Positions 7,808-17,724 of a DNA stretch of 64,000 bases are shown here, in pieces. Position 1 is the first letter of the stretch, and every line of letters starts with the position of its first letter. Below the pieces are notes generated by a model. The model was not told where the DNA came from and searched no databases. It was given only the letters and a program-made list of their open reading frames with translations. The DNA is from Vibrio pacinii DSM 19139. Lineage in GTDB: Bacteria > Pseudomonadota > Gammaproteobacteria > Enterobacterales > Vibrionaceae. The translations under genes were made by a program, and so were the position numbers. The stretch spans positions 186,001-250,000 of the forward strand of contig NZ_KL543976.1 of assembly GCF_000711795.1 (NCBI RefSeq), read 5' to 3'.

Positions 7808-9175
7808 ATGTTGGAGCTCTTAATTGGGTTAGTTGTGACCATTGCGGTTGGATACTTTATTGTAAAAGAATACAAACCGGCAGGGGTATTACTGGCGGCG
7901 GGTATCTTGCTGCTAATTCTTACTGGCGTAATGGGACATGCTGTTCTGCCTGCTAAAATTAGTTCGACCGGTAATATGCTGACCGACGCGTTAGAGTATG
8001 TGAAGTATATGTTGCAATATCGTGGCGGTGGCTTAGGTATGCAGATCATGTTGCTGTGTGGTTTCGCCGCTTATATGACTCATATTGGTGCGAATAACGT
8101 GGTTGTAAAACAGTTCTCTAAACCACTATCAGTTATTAAATCACCTTATGTGTTACTCGTTGCCGCTTATATCGTGGCATGTTTGATGTCATTAGCAGTA
8201 AGTTCAGCGACGGGTCTTGGTGTTTTGTTAATGGCTACCCTATTCCCTATGATGACCGCAATGGGTATCTCTCGACCTGCAGCGGTCGCGGTTTGTGCGT
8301 CACCGGCGGCGATCATTCTCTCACCGACTTCTGGTGATGTGGTTATTGCCGCGGAAAAGTCTGGGTTGAGCCTTGATGTGTTTGCTGTCCAAACCGTACT
8401 ACCCGTTTCTATCTGTGCGATTATTGTTATGGCCGCCGCTGCCTTTTTCTGGAACAAATATCTGGATAAAAAAGACAACTCGCCAATGGAACGTGTTGAT
8501 GTATCAGAGATCGAAGTCAACGCACCTGGATTTTATTCGGTGTTACCATTTTTACCGATTGTTGGCGTGTTCCTTTTTAACGGTCGTACGATTCCAGGTT
8601 TAACACTTGATATCTACACTATCGTCGTACTGTCTATCTTCATTAGCGCTATGGTCGATTATGTGGTGAAAAAGTTCGATGGACAAAAAACCCTCGAAGA
8701 CCTTGAGTCTTGCTATGAAGGTATGGCAGATGCTTTTAAAGGCGTGGTTATGTTGTTGGTGGCCGCGGGTGTGTTTGCACAGGGGTTAATGTCGATCGGA
8801 GCGATTGATAACTTACTTCATTTGGCAGAAAGTGCTGGTGCAGGTGGCATGGCGTTAATGCTAATTCTAACCGCTTTAACGGTAGCCGCCGCCATCGCGA
8901 CTGGTTCAGGTAATGCCCCCTTCTACGCGTTTGTCGAGCTTGCCCCATCACTCGCGGCCAAGATGGGAATCAACCCTGCCTTTCTTATCATTCCGATGCT
9001 ACAAGCCTCTAACTTAGGCCGTACGATTTCACCAGTATCAGGGGTCGTGGTGGCAACCTCAGGCATGGGTAATATCAGCCCGTTTGAAGTAGTAAAACGT
9101 ACCTCAGTACCCGTGCTATGCGGTTTGATTACCGTCATTTTAGGCACGGTGGTCTTGGTACCTATGTACGCTTAA
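7808..9175 (+). CDS. dcuC: Anaerobic C4-dicarboxylate transporter DcuC
   Basis: The 455-residue membrane protein has about 12 hydrophobic segments and follows DcuC from its start (KEYKPAGVLLAAGILLL) through SKPLSVIKSPYVLLV, SPAAIILSPTSGDVVIA and NLGRTISPVSGVV. DcuC is an inner-membrane carrier used in anaerobic growth, mainly for succinate efflux and fumarate/succinate exchange. An AGGAG lies at good spacing before the ATG. It is convergent with narP and shares a terminator with it. Placement beside narQP and nap fits anaerobic regulation. Confidence 0.93.
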   Translation: MLELLIGLVVTIAVGYFIVKEYKPAGVLLAAGILLLILTGVMGHAVLPAKISSTGNMLTDALEYVKYMLQYRGGGLGMQIMLLCGFAAYMTHIGANNVVVKQFSKPLSVIKSPYVLLVAAYIVACLMSLAVSSATGLGVLLMATLFPMMTAMGISRPAAVAVCASPAAIILSPTSGDVVIAAEKSGLSLDVFAVQTVLPVSICAIIVMAAAAFFWNKYLDKKDNSPMERVDVSEIEVNAPGFYSVLPFLPIVGVFLFNGRTIPGLTLDIYTIVVLSIFISAMVDYVVKKFDGQKTLEDLESCYEGMADAFKGVVMLLVAAGVFAQGLMSIGAIDNLLHLAESAGAGGMALMLILTALTVAAAIATGSGNAPFYAFVELAPSLAAKMGINPAFLIIPMLQASNLGRTISPVSGVVVATSGMGNISPFEVVKRTSVPVLCGLITVILGTVVLVPMYA

Positions 9176-9200
9176 TACAAGCAAGTAAAATGTCAAAAGC

Positions 9201-9226
9201 AAAGGGGGCGCACACGCGCCCTTTTT
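9201..9226. terminator. Bidirectional terminator between dcuC and narP
   Basis: GGGCGC (9206-9211), loop ACAC, GCGCCC (9216-9221), extended by flanking AAA/TTT, with a T run on the plus side. The hairpin touches the stop codon of narP (9225-9227), so it also lies right at the end of that gene. Confidence 0.85.
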
Positions 9227-9857
9227 ATTTGTTCTCGCCAAATCGCTCAAGATAGAGCACAGTCGCTGCCGTACGTGAAGGCACTTTAAGCTTTCTCAGC
9301 AAACTCTTCATATGGACTTTAACGGTCGACTCAGAAATAAACAACGCATTGGCAACTTGTTTGTTTCTTAGCCCTTTTGCTACCTGCTGCAATATTTGTG
9401 TTTCTCTATCCGTTAGCTCATCAAACACGCTAGTTTGATTGCCATAATCAACTAAGAATTGCGCGACTTGTTTACTGTAAGCTTTATTTCCCTTTAGCGA
9501 AGATTTGAGCAGATCAACCAACTCATCAGGTTCTGTATCTTTAAGTAAATAGCCATCTGCGCCAGCTTTGACGATTGCCTCGATATCCGCGGTACTATCA
9601 GAAACCGTTAGAATGACAATCGTTGCGTCACACTCGTCAGCACGTAGTGCATTAAGAGTATCAAGGCCCGACATGCCTTTCATGTTCAGGTCTAGCAAGA
9701 TTAAATCAGGCTCTAGATCATGATTCAGCGCCACGGCATCAGTGCCGTTGCTCGCTTCAGCGATGACATTAAATTCATCTTCAAAACTAAGAAGTTGCTT
9801 AATGCCTCGGCGCATTAAGGGGTGGTCATCGACCAATAATACGTTACATTCTATCAA
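9225..9857 (-). CDS. narP: Nitrate/nitrite response regulator NarP
   Basis: The 210-residue regulator has a receiver domain (acidic pair Asp10-Asp11, phosphorylated Asp56 in DLILLDLNMKG, the Lys in GYLLKD) and a LuxR/NarL-type helix-turn-helix (LTDRETQILQQVAKGL ... ISESTVKVHM). NarP, phosphorylated by NarQ, controls nap and other anaerobic genes by binding 7-2-7 heptamer repeats. The frame has no ATG near the expected N-terminus; TTG 9857 with AGGA eight bases upstream gives the normal N-terminus. It overlaps the end of narQ by 14 bases, so the pair is translationally coupled. Confidence 0.93.
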   Translation of the reverse strand: MIECNVLLVDDHPLMRRGIKQLLSFEDEFNVIAEASNGTDAVALNHDLEPDLILLDLNMKGMSGLDTLNALRADECDATIVILTVSDSTADIEAIVKAGADGYLLKDTEPDELVDLLKSSLKGNKAYSKQVAQFLVDYGNQTSVFDELTDRETQILQQVAKGLRNKQVANALFISESTVKVHMKSLLRKLKVPSRTAATVLYLERFGENK

Positions 9858-11580
9858 CGTTAGAGTCCTTCAATTTTGGGTATGTTAGATAGACTTCACA
9901 CCCGGTATCTCGATTAGTGATAATGTTCAATTGTCCATTTAGCCTTTCGGCACGTTCTTGCATAATGCTCAGACCATAATGGTTGGCTTTTTCGCTCTTG
10001 CCATCAAAACCGACACCATCATCTTTAATGACCACGGTTACGTCATCATCATTTTCAGTACATTCAATTGTAATGGTATTCGCTTGAGCGTGTTTGATCG
10101 CGTTGATGGTTGCTTCTCGAATCAATTGCAATAAATGTACTTGTTGGTTTGTTTCAATCGCAATAGATGAAAGCTCATTGCGAAGAGAAATCTTAGCGTC
10201 CGTTTGTTCTGAAAGTTGCTCTACCATGCTTTGCAGCGCGTTACCAAAACTGCCCTCTTTGATCGACAATCTAAATGTTGTCAGCAGCTCTCTCAATTGA
10301 GTATAGGCGGCGCGAAGACCAGTATCTAACTCAAGGATAAGCGGGGCGGTTTTTTCTCGTTCACTACAATCAGGCAGTTTGTCCATACTACGTTTTAGCA
10401 AGGAGACTTGTATCTTTAAATATGACAAAGATTGGGCGAGTGAGTCATGTAACTCTCTTGCGATCGTGGTGCGTTCTTCCATTACTAACAGTTGCTCTGC
10501 TTGACGCTGAGCTTGATTGTAATAGATCGCGCGTGACAGCATCTGAACAAAGTTATCAATCAACGCTTGGTCTGGGCATGGAAGTGCTGCTTTCCAATAT
10601 AGCGTTCCTAGGGGAATATCATCAAGAATCAACGGATCTTGATGATAATCATCGGTTAATGAGTTCACGATTTGTCCTTCGCTTAACACTAATGCCTTCT
10701 CGCCGGGTTGAAGTATTTCTAAGCGCACAGCAACGACGCCTTCAAGGCTCATCATCTGCTTAAGAATCGCCGCAAAGTTATGGGCCGTAATTCTTGCAGC
10801 AGTCAGTTCTTGGGACGATCGATATAACACGCTGAGAGAGTGATTGGCGTGTTGGAGTTTATGCGTTTTCTCACTGACAGCTTGCTCGAGGCCTTGGTAT
10901 AACTGGCCAAGATCACGCGCCATATCATTAAACGCGCGCGCTAAAATACCCATTTCATTGTCACTTTTTGTATCAAGTTCAACATCAAATGAGCGTGATT
11001 GAATTTGTTCACTGGCCAACACTAAAGTGTTTAATGGCCCAACGATATGTTTACGGGTGTAATGGACAACAAATATGCTAATCAGTAACACCCCACCGAG
11101 CCCTAATCCGCCAACAACGGCAAGCGAGATGAGTTTTTTCTCAGAATAGTCTTGCAACTTATACACAAAAGCGTCGATCTGCTGGACAAAACCGGCGACC
11201 AAATCAAGATATTGCCGCTTATTGTCACTCATTAATACCTGTGTTAACTCATGCCAGCGCGTAATAATTTGGTAGTAATCGTCGGTGATATTTTGTGGGA
11301 CAGACCAATGTTGCAGTGCCTTCATCGACGGCGAGTACATCGATCGCTCAAACTGAGTAATATGCAATTTGTATTCGTCTGATTGAGCCAGAATATCATG
11401 AGCCAATCGGTAACTTTGCATACGCATTGAGCCTGAAACATTGACAGCTTCAGCATCGTTTAAACTAGAAGCTAAGGTAAAAATCGCAAAGCCCGTTGTT
11501 GCAATAGAAAGCAATAAAATCATCACCATCGCTTTCGCAATCGTGGTGGTGACCGAACTTTTTACCTTTTTTGTTAACAA
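9844..11580 (-). CDS. narQ: Nitrate/nitrite sensor histidine kinase NarQ
   Basis: The 578-residue membrane kinase has a first transmembrane helix (about 17-37), a periplasmic sensor region with the P-box NVSGSMRMQSYRL, a second helix (about 155-175), HAMP, a central cysteine-poor module, and a HisKA_3/HATPase unit. The phosphorylated His is residue 378 in IARELHDSLAQSLSYL. P-box sequence and length identify NarQ. The start is TTG 11580 with AAGG about 8 bases upstream; the next in-frame ATG would cut into the first helix. It overlaps narP by 14 bases and is divergent from napF. No narX-narL pair is seen in this window. Confidence 0.93.
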   Translation of the reverse strand: MLTKKVKSSVTTTIAKAMVMILLLSIATTGFAIFTLASSLNDAEAVNVSGSMRMQSYRLAHDILAQSDEYKLHITQFERSMYSPSMKALQHWSVPQNITDDYYQIITRWHELTQVLMSDNKRQYLDLVAGFVQQIDAFVYKLQDYSEKKLISLAVVGGLGLGGVLLISIFVVHYTRKHIVGPLNTLVLASEQIQSRSFDVELDTKSDNEMGILARAFNDMARDLGQLYQGLEQAVSEKTHKLQHANHSLSVLYRSSQELTAARITAHNFAAILKQMMSLEGVVAVRLEILQPGEKALVLSEGQIVNSLTDDYHQDPLILDDIPLGTLYWKAALPCPDQALIDNFVQMLSRAIYYNQAQRQAEQLLVMEERTTIARELHDSLAQSLSYLKIQVSLLKRSMDKLPDCSEREKTAPLILELDTGLRAAYTQLRELLTTFRLSIKEGSFGNALQSMVEQLSEQTDAKISLRNELSSIAIETNQQVHLLQLIREATINAIKHAQANTITIECTENDDDVTVVIKDDGVGFDGKSEKANHYGLSIMQERAERLNGQLNIITNRDTGCEVYLTYPKLKDSNVDRM

Positions 11581-11670
11581 TTTTTAAACCTTAAATAGAA
11601 ATAGTGCCGCTATTGACTAAGCTTAATGTTATTTTACTCGACAATATGTGATCACTCACGTGTAAGTTTA

Positions 11671-11684
11671 TTGATCTGAAACAA
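11671..11684. promoter_or_regulatory. FNR-type site in the narQ-napF region
   Basis: TTGAT-CTGA-AACAA matches TTGAT-N4-ATCAA at 9 of 10 positions. It lies 129 bases before napF and 91 bases before narQ. FNR activation of nap is well known in E. coli. Confidence 0.6.
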
Positions 11685-11698
11685 CTTTAACACTCAAT

Positions 11699-11714
11699 TA
11701 CCTCCTTGGGGGTA
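11699..11714. promoter_or_regulatory. NarP-type 7-2-7 heptamer site upstream of napF
   Basis: TACCTCC-TT-GGGGGTA is an inverted pair of heptamers spaced by 2 bases, each differing at one position from the TACYYMT consensus. NarP requires exactly this 7-2-7 geometry. Its centre is 29 bp downstream of the FNR-site centre, and a TATATA that could serve as -10 follows at 11746-11751. Confidence 0.65.
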
Positions 11715-11812
11715 TTTATACAATTATGTCAAAAACTAGAATTTCTATATACAGAAGTGACAAATAATGAACAGACTCTCAAGTGGTTTCACAATTTTCA
11801 ATTATTTGAGGT

Positions 11813-12301
11813 ATGAGAGTGGTAGATCTTACCAAGAGAAACTTGTTTTTTAGAAGCAAGTTACAAGATAGCGCAGCGCGATTGCCTTGGTTGAAACAAA
11901 CCGACAATTTTACCGATTTGTGTACACGCTGCGGTCAATGTGTCGATAGCTGCGAAACAAAAATTATCGTTAAAGGTGATGGTGGTTTTCCACAGATTGA
12001 TTTTTCTCTCGGAGAATGCACGTTTTGCTACCGCTGTGCAAAGTCGTGTCCTGAACCACTGTTTCTTTCACAGCAACAAACACCTTGGAATATAAAGGCC
12101 AACATCAGTGAATCGTGTTTGGCTTATAAAAATGTCGAATGCCGCAGTTGCGGCGAACAGTGCGACACCATGGCAATCCAATTTAAATTGGCGATTGGTC
12201 AAGTAGCACAACCCAGTATAGAGATAGACGCATGTAACGGATGCGGTGCTTGTGTTTCATCATGCCCTACTTCGTCAATCTCTGTGAGCAATGCAGTTTA
12301 G
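11813..12301 (+). CDS. napF: NapF, ferredoxin-type accessory protein
   Basis: The 162-residue cytoplasmic protein carries Cys clusters for about four 4Fe-4S centres: CTRCGQCVDSC, CTFCYRCAKSC, a middle CRSCGEQC and CNGCGACVSSC. NapF interacts with NapA in the cytoplasm and helps its maturation before Tat export. It is the first gene of the nap operon, as in Vibrio and E. coli. The middle cluster is not a plain CxxCxxC, as in other NapF proteins. TGAGG sits shortly before the ATG. Confidence 0.92.
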   Translation: MRVVDLTKRNLFFRSKLQDSAARLPWLKQTDNFTDLCTRCGQCVDSCETKIIVKGDGGFPQIDFSLGECTFCYRCAKSCPEPLFLSQQQTPWNIKANISESCLAYKNVECRSCGEQCDTMAIQFKLAIGQVAQPSIEIDACNGCGACVSSCPTSSISVSNAV

Positions 12302-12315
12302 TATGGAAAATATCT

Positions 12316-12627
12316 ATGTCACTTAATGAAGTGCACATCTCTAGTTTAGTCATCCATTGCTCTCCAGAGCACTTGGAAACGATCAAACAACAGATCGAAA
12401 CGTTCGATGGTGCTGAGATCTACGGCGATAGCCCCAAAGGAAAGATCATCGTCGTGCTAGAAACCGAAAACCAAGGTTTCATCACTGACACAATCGAAGC
12501 GATTAATAATTTACCGAATGTTTTAAGTACGGTTTTGGTTTATCACCAAATCGAAACTGGGCTTGATGAAGAAAATACCAATAACAACACTGGAACACAG
12601 TATTCCCACATCGAGGGCGAAGTATGA
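12316..12627 (+). CDS. napD: NapD, NapA-specific chaperone
   Basis: The 103-residue protein has the NapD ferredoxin-like fold pattern: [20 protein letters not shown], then [17 protein letters not shown] and [12 protein letters not shown]. NapD binds the NapA Tat signal peptide and delays export until cofactor insertion. ATG 12316 gives the usual N-terminus; the frame is open further upstream but that part overlaps napF. The C-terminus is longer and polar ([10 protein letters not shown]), and the stop overlaps the napA start by 4 bases (ATGA). Confidence 0.93.
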   Translation: MSLNEVHISSLVIHCSPEHLETIKQQIETFDGAEIYGDSPKGKIIVVLETENQGFITDTIEAINNLPNVLSTVLVYHQIETGLDEENTNNNTGTQYSHIEGEV

Positions 12628-15113
12628 AGATGACAAGACGAGCGTTTGTGAAAGCAAACGCAGCAGCATCAGCCGCCGCAGTCGCAGGTGTTACCCTACC
12701 CGCGTCAGCAGCGAACCTGATCGCTAGCTCAGACCAAACAAAAATTACCTGGGACAAAGCGCCTTGTCGTTTCTGTGGTACAGGTTGTTCTGTGCTTGTG
12801 GGTACGCAAAACGGAAAAGTTGTGGCGACTCAGGGCGACCCTGAATCGCCAGTAAACAAAGGTTTAAACTGTATTAAAGGCTACTTCCTTTCAAAGATCA
12901 TGTATGGCAATGACCGTTTAACTCAGCCTTTACTTCGCATGAAAGACGGTAAATACAGTAAAGATGGCGAATTTGCTCCTGTTTCTTGGGATGTTGCTTT
13001 CGACACCATGGCTGAAAAATGGAAAGATGCACTCAAAAAACAAGGCCCAACTGGCGTAGGCATGTTTGGCTCAGGTCAATGGACGGTAATGGAAGGTTAC
13101 GCGGCAGCAAAAATGATGAAAGCTGGTTTCCGTTCTAATAACATAGACCCGAACGCACGCCACTGTATGGCATCAGCTGTAGGTGCATTTATGCGTACCT
13201 TCGGCATTGATGAACCTATGGGTTGTTATGATGACTTCGAAAATGCTGATGCTTTTGTCCTTTGGGGCTCAAACATGGCTGAGATGCACCCGGTACTTTG
13301 GACACGCATCACCGACCGTCGCTTAAGCCATCCTCATGTTAAAGTGAACGTGCTCTCTACCTACTACCATCGTTCATTCGAACTTGCAGATACTGGTTAC
13401 ATCTTCGAACCACAAACTGACTTGGCTATTGCTAACTTTATTGCTCACTACATCATCGAAAACGATGCGGTAAACTGGGATTTTGTTAACAAACACACTA
13501 ACTTTAAACAAGCGACCACTGATATCGGTTATGGCTTACGCGACGACGATCCACTGCAAAAAGCCGCGGCTAACCCGAACTCAGGCGCGATGTCTTCAAT
13601 CAGCTTTGAAGAGTACAAAAAGTCAGTTGCACCTTACACTGTAGAAAAAGCGTCTCAAATGTCAGGGGTATCAGAAGAGAAGCTGATCGAACTTGCAAAA
13701 CAGTATGCCGATCCAAACATCAAAGTAATGTCCCTTTGGACGATGGGCATGAACCAACATACTCGTGGTGTGTGGATGAACAGCCTTGTCTACAACATTC
13801 ACTTGTTGACGGGTAAAATTGCTACCCCAGGTAACAGTCCATTCTCATTAACAGGCCAACCATCAGCATGTGGTACGGCTCGCGAAGTGGGCACATTCTC
13901 ACACCGTCTACCTGCTGACATGGTGGTAGCGAACCCTAAACACCGTAAGATTGCTGAAGGGATTTGGAACATTCCTGACGGCGTGATTCCGCCTAAACCG
14001 GGTTATCATGCAGTCGCTCAAGACCGTATGCTGCACGATGGTAAGCTTAATGCTTACTGGGTGATGTGTAATAACAATATGCAAGCAGGCCCTAATATTA
14101 ATGGCGAGCGTCTGCCAGGTTATCGTAATCCAGACAACTTCATTGTATGTTCAGACCCTTACCCTACTGCCACTGCTCAAGCCGCTGATTTGGTATTACC
14201 TACTGCGATGTGGATCGAAAAAGAAGGCGCTTATGGTAATGCAGAGCGTCGTACTCAAGCTTGGTATCAACAGATTGAGACCGTAGGCGAAGCCAAGTCT
14301 GACTTATGGCAGGTTATGGAGTTCGCTAAACGATTTAAAATGGAAGAAGTGTGGACTGAGGAACAATTGGCCAAAGCCCCTCAATATCGTGGAAAAACCA
14401 TGTATGACATGCTATTTGCCAACGGTGTTGTTGATAAGTTCCCGGTTGAAGAAGCGCGTGAACTCAACGACGATGCTCATCACTTCGGCTATTACGTGCA
14501 AAAAGGTCTGTTTGAAGAGTACGCCCAGTTTGGTCGCGGGCATGGCCATGATCTTGCACCATACGATGTTTACCACCAAGTGCGTGGTATGCGTTGGCCT
14601 GTCGTTGATGGAAAAGAGACGTTGTGGCGCTTTAAAGAAGGTTCAGATCCATACGCAAAAGCGGGATCGGGTTGGGACTTCTACGGTAAGCCGGACGGAA
14701 AAGCGCTGATTATTTCTGCCCCTTACGAAGCACCACCTGAATCACCAGATTCTGAATATGATATGTGGCTTTGTACTGGTCGTGTTCTTGAACACTGGCA
14801 CACAGGCACAATGACTCGTCGCGTGCCTGAGCTTTACAAAGCCGTTCCAGATGCAGTTTGTTACATGCACCCTGCTGACGCCAAAGCAAAAGACGTTCGT
14901 CGTGGTGATGAAGTGTTATTGTCCAATAAACGTGGCGAGGTCCGTGTACGCGTTGAAACACGTGGCCGTAACCGTCCACCTGAAGGTTTGGTGTTTGTAC
15001 CATTCTTTGATGCTCACATTCTAATTAACAAATTGATTCTTGATGCAACGGATCCTTTGTCGAAACAAACCGACTTTAAGAAGTGTCCGATTAAAATTAC
15101 CAAAATCGCGTAA
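12624..15113 (+). CDS. napA: Periplasmic nitrate reductase catalytic subunit NapA
   Basis: The 829-residue protein is full length. A Tat signal (TRRAFVK, then an Ala-rich core to about ASA-A) opens it. The 4Fe-4S ligands are Cys48, Cys51, Cys55 and Cys83 ([15 protein letters not shown] ... LNC). Cys181 in [10 protein letters not shown] is the expected molybdenum ligand. NapA reduces nitrate to nitrite in the periplasm using bis-MGD molybdenum and electrons from NapB. It overlaps napD by 4 bases, so export control and synthesis are coupled. Confidence 0.97.
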   Translation: MKMTRRAFVKANAAASAAAVAGVTLPASAANLIASSDQTKITWDKAPCRFCGTGCSVLVGTQNGKVVATQGDPESPVNKGLNCIKGYFLSKIMYGNDRLTQPLLRMKDGKYSKDGEFAPVSWDVAFDTMAEKWKDALKKQGPTGVGMFGSGQWTVMEGYAAAKMMKAGFRSNNIDPNARHCMASAVGAFMRTFGIDEPMGCYDDFENADAFVLWGSNMAEMHPVLWTRITDRRLSHPHVKVNVLSTYYHRSFELADTGYIFEPQTDLAIANFIAHYIIENDAVNWDFVNKHTNFKQATTDIGYGLRDDDPLQKAAANPNSGAMSSISFEEYKKSVAPYTVEKASQMSGVSEEKLIELAKQYADPNIKVMSLWTMGMNQHTRGVWMNSLVYNIHLLTGKIATPGNSPFSLTGQPSACGTAREVGTFSHRLPADMVVANPKHRKIAEGIWNIPDGVIPPKPGYHAVAQDRMLHDGKLNAYWVMCNNNMQAGPNINGERLPGYRNPDNFIVCSDPYPTATAQAADLVLPTAMWIEKEGAYGNAERRTQAWYQQIETVGEAKSDLWQVMEFAKRFKMEEVWTEEQLAKAPQYRGKTMYDMLFANGVVDKFPVEEARELNDDAHHFGYYVQKGLFEEYAQFGRGHGHDLAPYDVYHQVRGMRWPVVDGKETLWRFKEGSDPYAKAGSGWDFYGKPDGKALIISAPYEAPPESPDSEYDMWLCTGRVLEHWHTGTMTRRVPELYKAVPDAVCYMHPADAKAKDVRRGDEVLLSNKRGEVRVRVETRGRNRPPEGLVFVPFFDAHILINKLILDATDPLSKQTDFKKCPIKITKIA

Positions 15114-15184
15114 TAAGTTGCTAATGGCTGCCTCTCGAGAGAGGTAGCCAAATCAAGAATTTTGCCTTAGGTGGAGAATGAATA

Positions 15185-15640
15185 ATGAAAAAGATGTTAC
15201 TTGCACTGTTATCGTTCAGTGCGCTTATTAGCGGTATTGCGTTCGCTGAACTCGACAATCCTGGCGGTATAGGCGGACTAGAGTCACTGCGTGGTAGTGC
15301 TCAGTTAGAAGATACACGTCCTGCGGATGAGATGAAAAAATATCCAAAAGATCAAACTGTCGCCACAAACTATGTGTATCAGCCGCCTTTAATACCACAT
15401 AGCATTCGTAACTATGAAGTATCGCTGAATGCCAACAAGTGTCTTGCATGTCACAGTTGGAAAAATGCCAAAGAAATGGGCGCAACTAAGATTAGTGTCA
15501 CTCACTACGTAAACCGCGAAGACGCCGTATTAGCTGACGTCTCACCACGACGTTACTTCTGTCTGCAGTGTCATGTTCCTCAGGCTGACGCGCAGCCACT
15601 AATAGAGAACGAATTCAAAAAAGTGGACTCACTGAAGTAA
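15185..15640 (+). CDS. napB: NapB, di-heme c-type electron-transfer subunit
   Basis: The 151-residue protein has a Sec signal peptide (cleavage near AFA-EL) and two heme c motifs, CLACH and CLQCH, with other His residues available as distal ligands. The region PLIPHSIRNYEVSLNANKC is typical NapB. It passes electrons from NapC to NapA in the periplasm. A GGAG lies 9 bases before the ATG, and it sits 71 bases after napA in the same operon. Confidence 0.95.
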   Translation: MKKMLLALLSFSALISGIAFAELDNPGGIGGLESLRGSAQLEDTRPADEMKKYPKDQTVATNYVYQPPLIPHSIRNYEVSLNANKCLACHSWKNAKEMGATKISVTHYVNREDAVLADVSPRRYFCLQCHVPQADAQPLIENEFKKVDSLK

Positions 15641-15669
15641 TTCGTGCGTGACTAATTAAGAGGCTATAT

Positions 15670-16248
15670 ATGAAATTAATTAAAGCGTTTTGGAAGCGAC
15701 TAACAACCCCGAGTAAAGCTGCTGTAGGTGTGGTTTTGTTTATGGGTTTTACGGGTGGTCTTCTATTCTGGGGCGCATTTAACACGGGGATGGAAGCAAC
15801 CAATACCGAAGAGTTTTGTTCTGGTTGTCACGCCCCTATCGTCGCAGAAATACAAGAGACTATTCACTACTCTAACCGCTCGGGTGTTCGAGCTATTTGT
15901 AGTGACTGTCACGTTCCACATGAATGGACAGATAAGATCGTGCGTAAGGTTCAAGCATCGAAAGAACTATTTGCCCACTTCGTGACGAAAACTATTGATA
16001 CACCTGAGAAATTCCAGGCTCGACGAGCTCATTTAGCGGAACGTGAGTGGCTACGTTTGAAGGGCAATGATTCACTTGAATGTCGTAACTGTCACGAATT
16101 TGAATTTATGGACTTTTCTGAGCAGGGTCAACGTAGTGCTAAACAACACTCAACTGCACTCGCATCGGGTGATAAAACGTGTGTTGATTGTCATAAAGGT
16201 ATCGCTCACAAACTACCTGACATGAAAGATGTCGACGGCTGGCAATAA
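15670..16248 (+). CDS. napC: NapC, membrane-anchored tetraheme quinol dehydrogenase
   Basis: The 192-residue NapC/NirT protein has one N-terminal membrane anchor (AAVGVVLFMGFTGGLLFWG) and four CxxCH motifs (CSGCH, CSDCH, CRNCH, CVDCH). It oxidises menaquinol/ubiquinol and passes electrons to NapB. Gene order FDABC without napGH or napE fits Vibrio nap clusters, where NapC is the only quinol route. Confidence 0.95.
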   Translation: MKLIKAFWKRLTTPSKAAVGVVLFMGFTGGLLFWGAFNTGMEATNTEEFCSGCHAPIVAEIQETIHYSNRSGVRAICSDCHVPHEWTDKIVRKVQASKELFAHFVTKTIDTPEKFQARRAHLAEREWLRLKGNDSLECRNCHEFEFMDFSEQGQRSAKQHSTALASGDKTCVDCHKGIAHKLPDMKDVDGWQ

Positions 16249-16259
16249 GGGAGAGCACC

Positions 16260-16394
16260 ATGAGTACGTTAGAATCTGTAATATGGCACATCCTTGGTTA
16301 CACTGCCATGCCGTTTATTATTTTGTCTGGTTTTGCAGTCGTGGCGGTAATTTGTATGTGGTTACTGTCATTAGGTAAAGATAAACAAGTGTAA
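16260..16394 (+). CDS. 44-residue single-span membrane peptide ending the nap operon
   Basis: Eleven bases after napC, an ATG preceded by GGGAGAG opens a 44-codon frame: MSTLESVIWHILGYTAMPF, a hydrophobic span to about residue 38, and a basic tail (GKDKQV). It fits a small one-helix inner-membrane protein. It does not look like NapE/TorE. I recall a short Vibrio/Shewanella family, TIGR02808, associated with nap operons, which may be this one; that is memory, not a search. The terminator at 16419-16450 follows. A helper of NapC or of quinol access is a guess. Confidence 0.75.
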   Translation: MSTLESVIWHILGYTAMPFIILSGFAVVAVICMWLLSLGKDKQV

Positions 16395-16418
16395 TTAGTT
16401 TAATTACAAACCATGACA

Positions 16419-16450
16419 ATAAAGCCACCGAAAATACGGTGGCTTTATTT
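16419..16450. terminator. Bidirectional terminator between the nap operon and galE
   Basis: AAAGCCACCG (16421-16430), loop AAAATA, CGGTGGCTTT (16437-16446), extended by AT on each side and followed by ATTTTATC. It lies between convergent genes. Confidence 0.88.
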
Positions 16451-16465
16451 TATCAAGCGTCCAAG

Positions 16466-17482
16466 TTAAATATCTGGGTAGCCTTGAGGGTTATTCGACT
16501 GCCAACGCCAGGTATCTGTTGTCATATCGTCCAAGCTACGTAGCGCTTTCCATCCCAATTCTTGCATCGCTTTCGATGGGTCTGCCCAGCACTCTGCAAT
16601 ATCACCAGCACGTCGTGCTACAACTTGATAAGGGACTTGCTTACCACTGGCCGCTTCAAACGCTTTGACCATTTCCAACACACTTGAGCCATTACCCGTT
16701 CCAAGATTGTAGATGTGCAAACCCATTTTGGCCCCAACGTTTTCCAGCGCTGCAATATGACCATCAGCCAAATCAACAACATGAATATAGTCACGAACGC
16801 CCGTGCCATCTGGGGTTGGGTAATCATTGCCAAAAACGGATAAACAATCACGTCGCCCTACTGCAACTTGTGACACGAACGGCATCAAGTTGTTAGGAAT
16901 ACCTTGTGGATCTTCACCAAGTTCACCACTCGGATGCGAGCCAACGGGGTTAAAGTAACGTAATAAGGTAATACTCCAGTCTGGGTTAGCGTGATGAAAA
17001 TCTGTTAAACACTCTTCAACCATTAACTTGCTGCGCCCATAAGGGTTGGTCGCGCTAGTTGGAAAATCTTCGGTAATAGGCACAGACGCTGGATCACCAT
17101 ATACGGTTGCAGATGATGAAAAAACTAATGATTTAACGCCTGCTTCTTGCATTGCAGCCACCAAAACTAAGGTTCCATTAACGTTGTTGTCGTAGTATTC
17201 AAGCGGCTTTTCTACCGATTCACCAACGGCCTTAAGACCTGCAAAATGTATCACTGCATCAATAGCGTGGGTTTTTAACGTCTTGGTTAGCAGTGCTTTG
17301 TCACGAATATCCCCTTTTACAAAATCAAGCCGGTGTCCAGTGACTTTTTCTATACGTTGCAACACTGCTTGCTTGCTGTTGTAAAGGTTATCAAAAATAA
17401 CTGGAGTAATGCCGGCACCCAGCATTTGAATGCAAGTATGGCTGCCAATGTAGCCCATTCCACCAGTGACTAAAACTTTCAT
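16466..17482 (-). CDS. galE: UDP-glucose 4-epimerase GalE
   Basis: The 338-residue enzyme opens with the NAD-binding Rossmann motif [12 protein letters not shown] and has the SDR catalytic set SSSATVYG and NPYGRSK (Tyr-x3-Lys). GalE interconverts UDP-glucose and UDP-galactose for galactose use and surface-sugar synthesis. ATG 17482 is preferred: it matches the 338-residue family length, while the open frame to 17527 adds 15 atypical residues. No other gal genes adjoin, so a cell-surface role is possible. Confidence 0.95.
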   Translation of the reverse strand: MKVLVTGGMGYIGSHTCIQMLGAGITPVIFDNLYNSKQAVLQRIEKVTGHRLDFVKGDIRDKALLTKTLKTHAIDAVIHFAGLKAVGESVEKPLEYYDNNVNGTLVLVAAMQEAGVKSLVFSSSATVYGDPASVPITEDFPTSATNPYGRSKLMVEECLTDFHHANPDWSITLLRYFNPVGSHPSGELGEDPQGIPNNLMPFVSQVAVGRRDCLSVFGNDYPTPDGTGVRDYIHVVDLADGHIAALENVGAKMGLHIYNLGTGNGSSVLEMVKAFEAASGKQVPYQVVARRAGDIAECWADPSKAMQELGWKALRSLDDMTTDTWRWQSNNPQGYPDI

Positions 17483-17724
17483 ATTACGCGCCTTTTTTAG
17501 AATATTTTCATCATCATACCTAAGCATAATGAGTCAATACAGAAACATTATAAATCTTATACAAACAACAAAATGGACTTCACTTAACCTGTCTAGATCA
17601 CGTCAATGACTTTTCGTTATCGCTAAGTTGAGTACCGATTAAGTAAACAATGAAATTGATCACTGAATATTTAAGTCAATTGAAACATGTTACTGAATAA
17701 CATGCATAAGGATATGAGTAATTA

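Noticed and set aside
8167..8520. 117-codon minus-strand frame inside dcuC
   Set aside because: Thr/Ile/Ala-rich antisense frame of a membrane gene; no ribosome site or homology.
12241..12315. N-terminal extension of napD
   Set aside because: It overlaps the end of napF and is not NapD-like; ATG 12316 gives the normal start.
14389..14709. 106-codon frame within napA
   Set aside because: Out-of-frame shadow of the well-conserved NapA.
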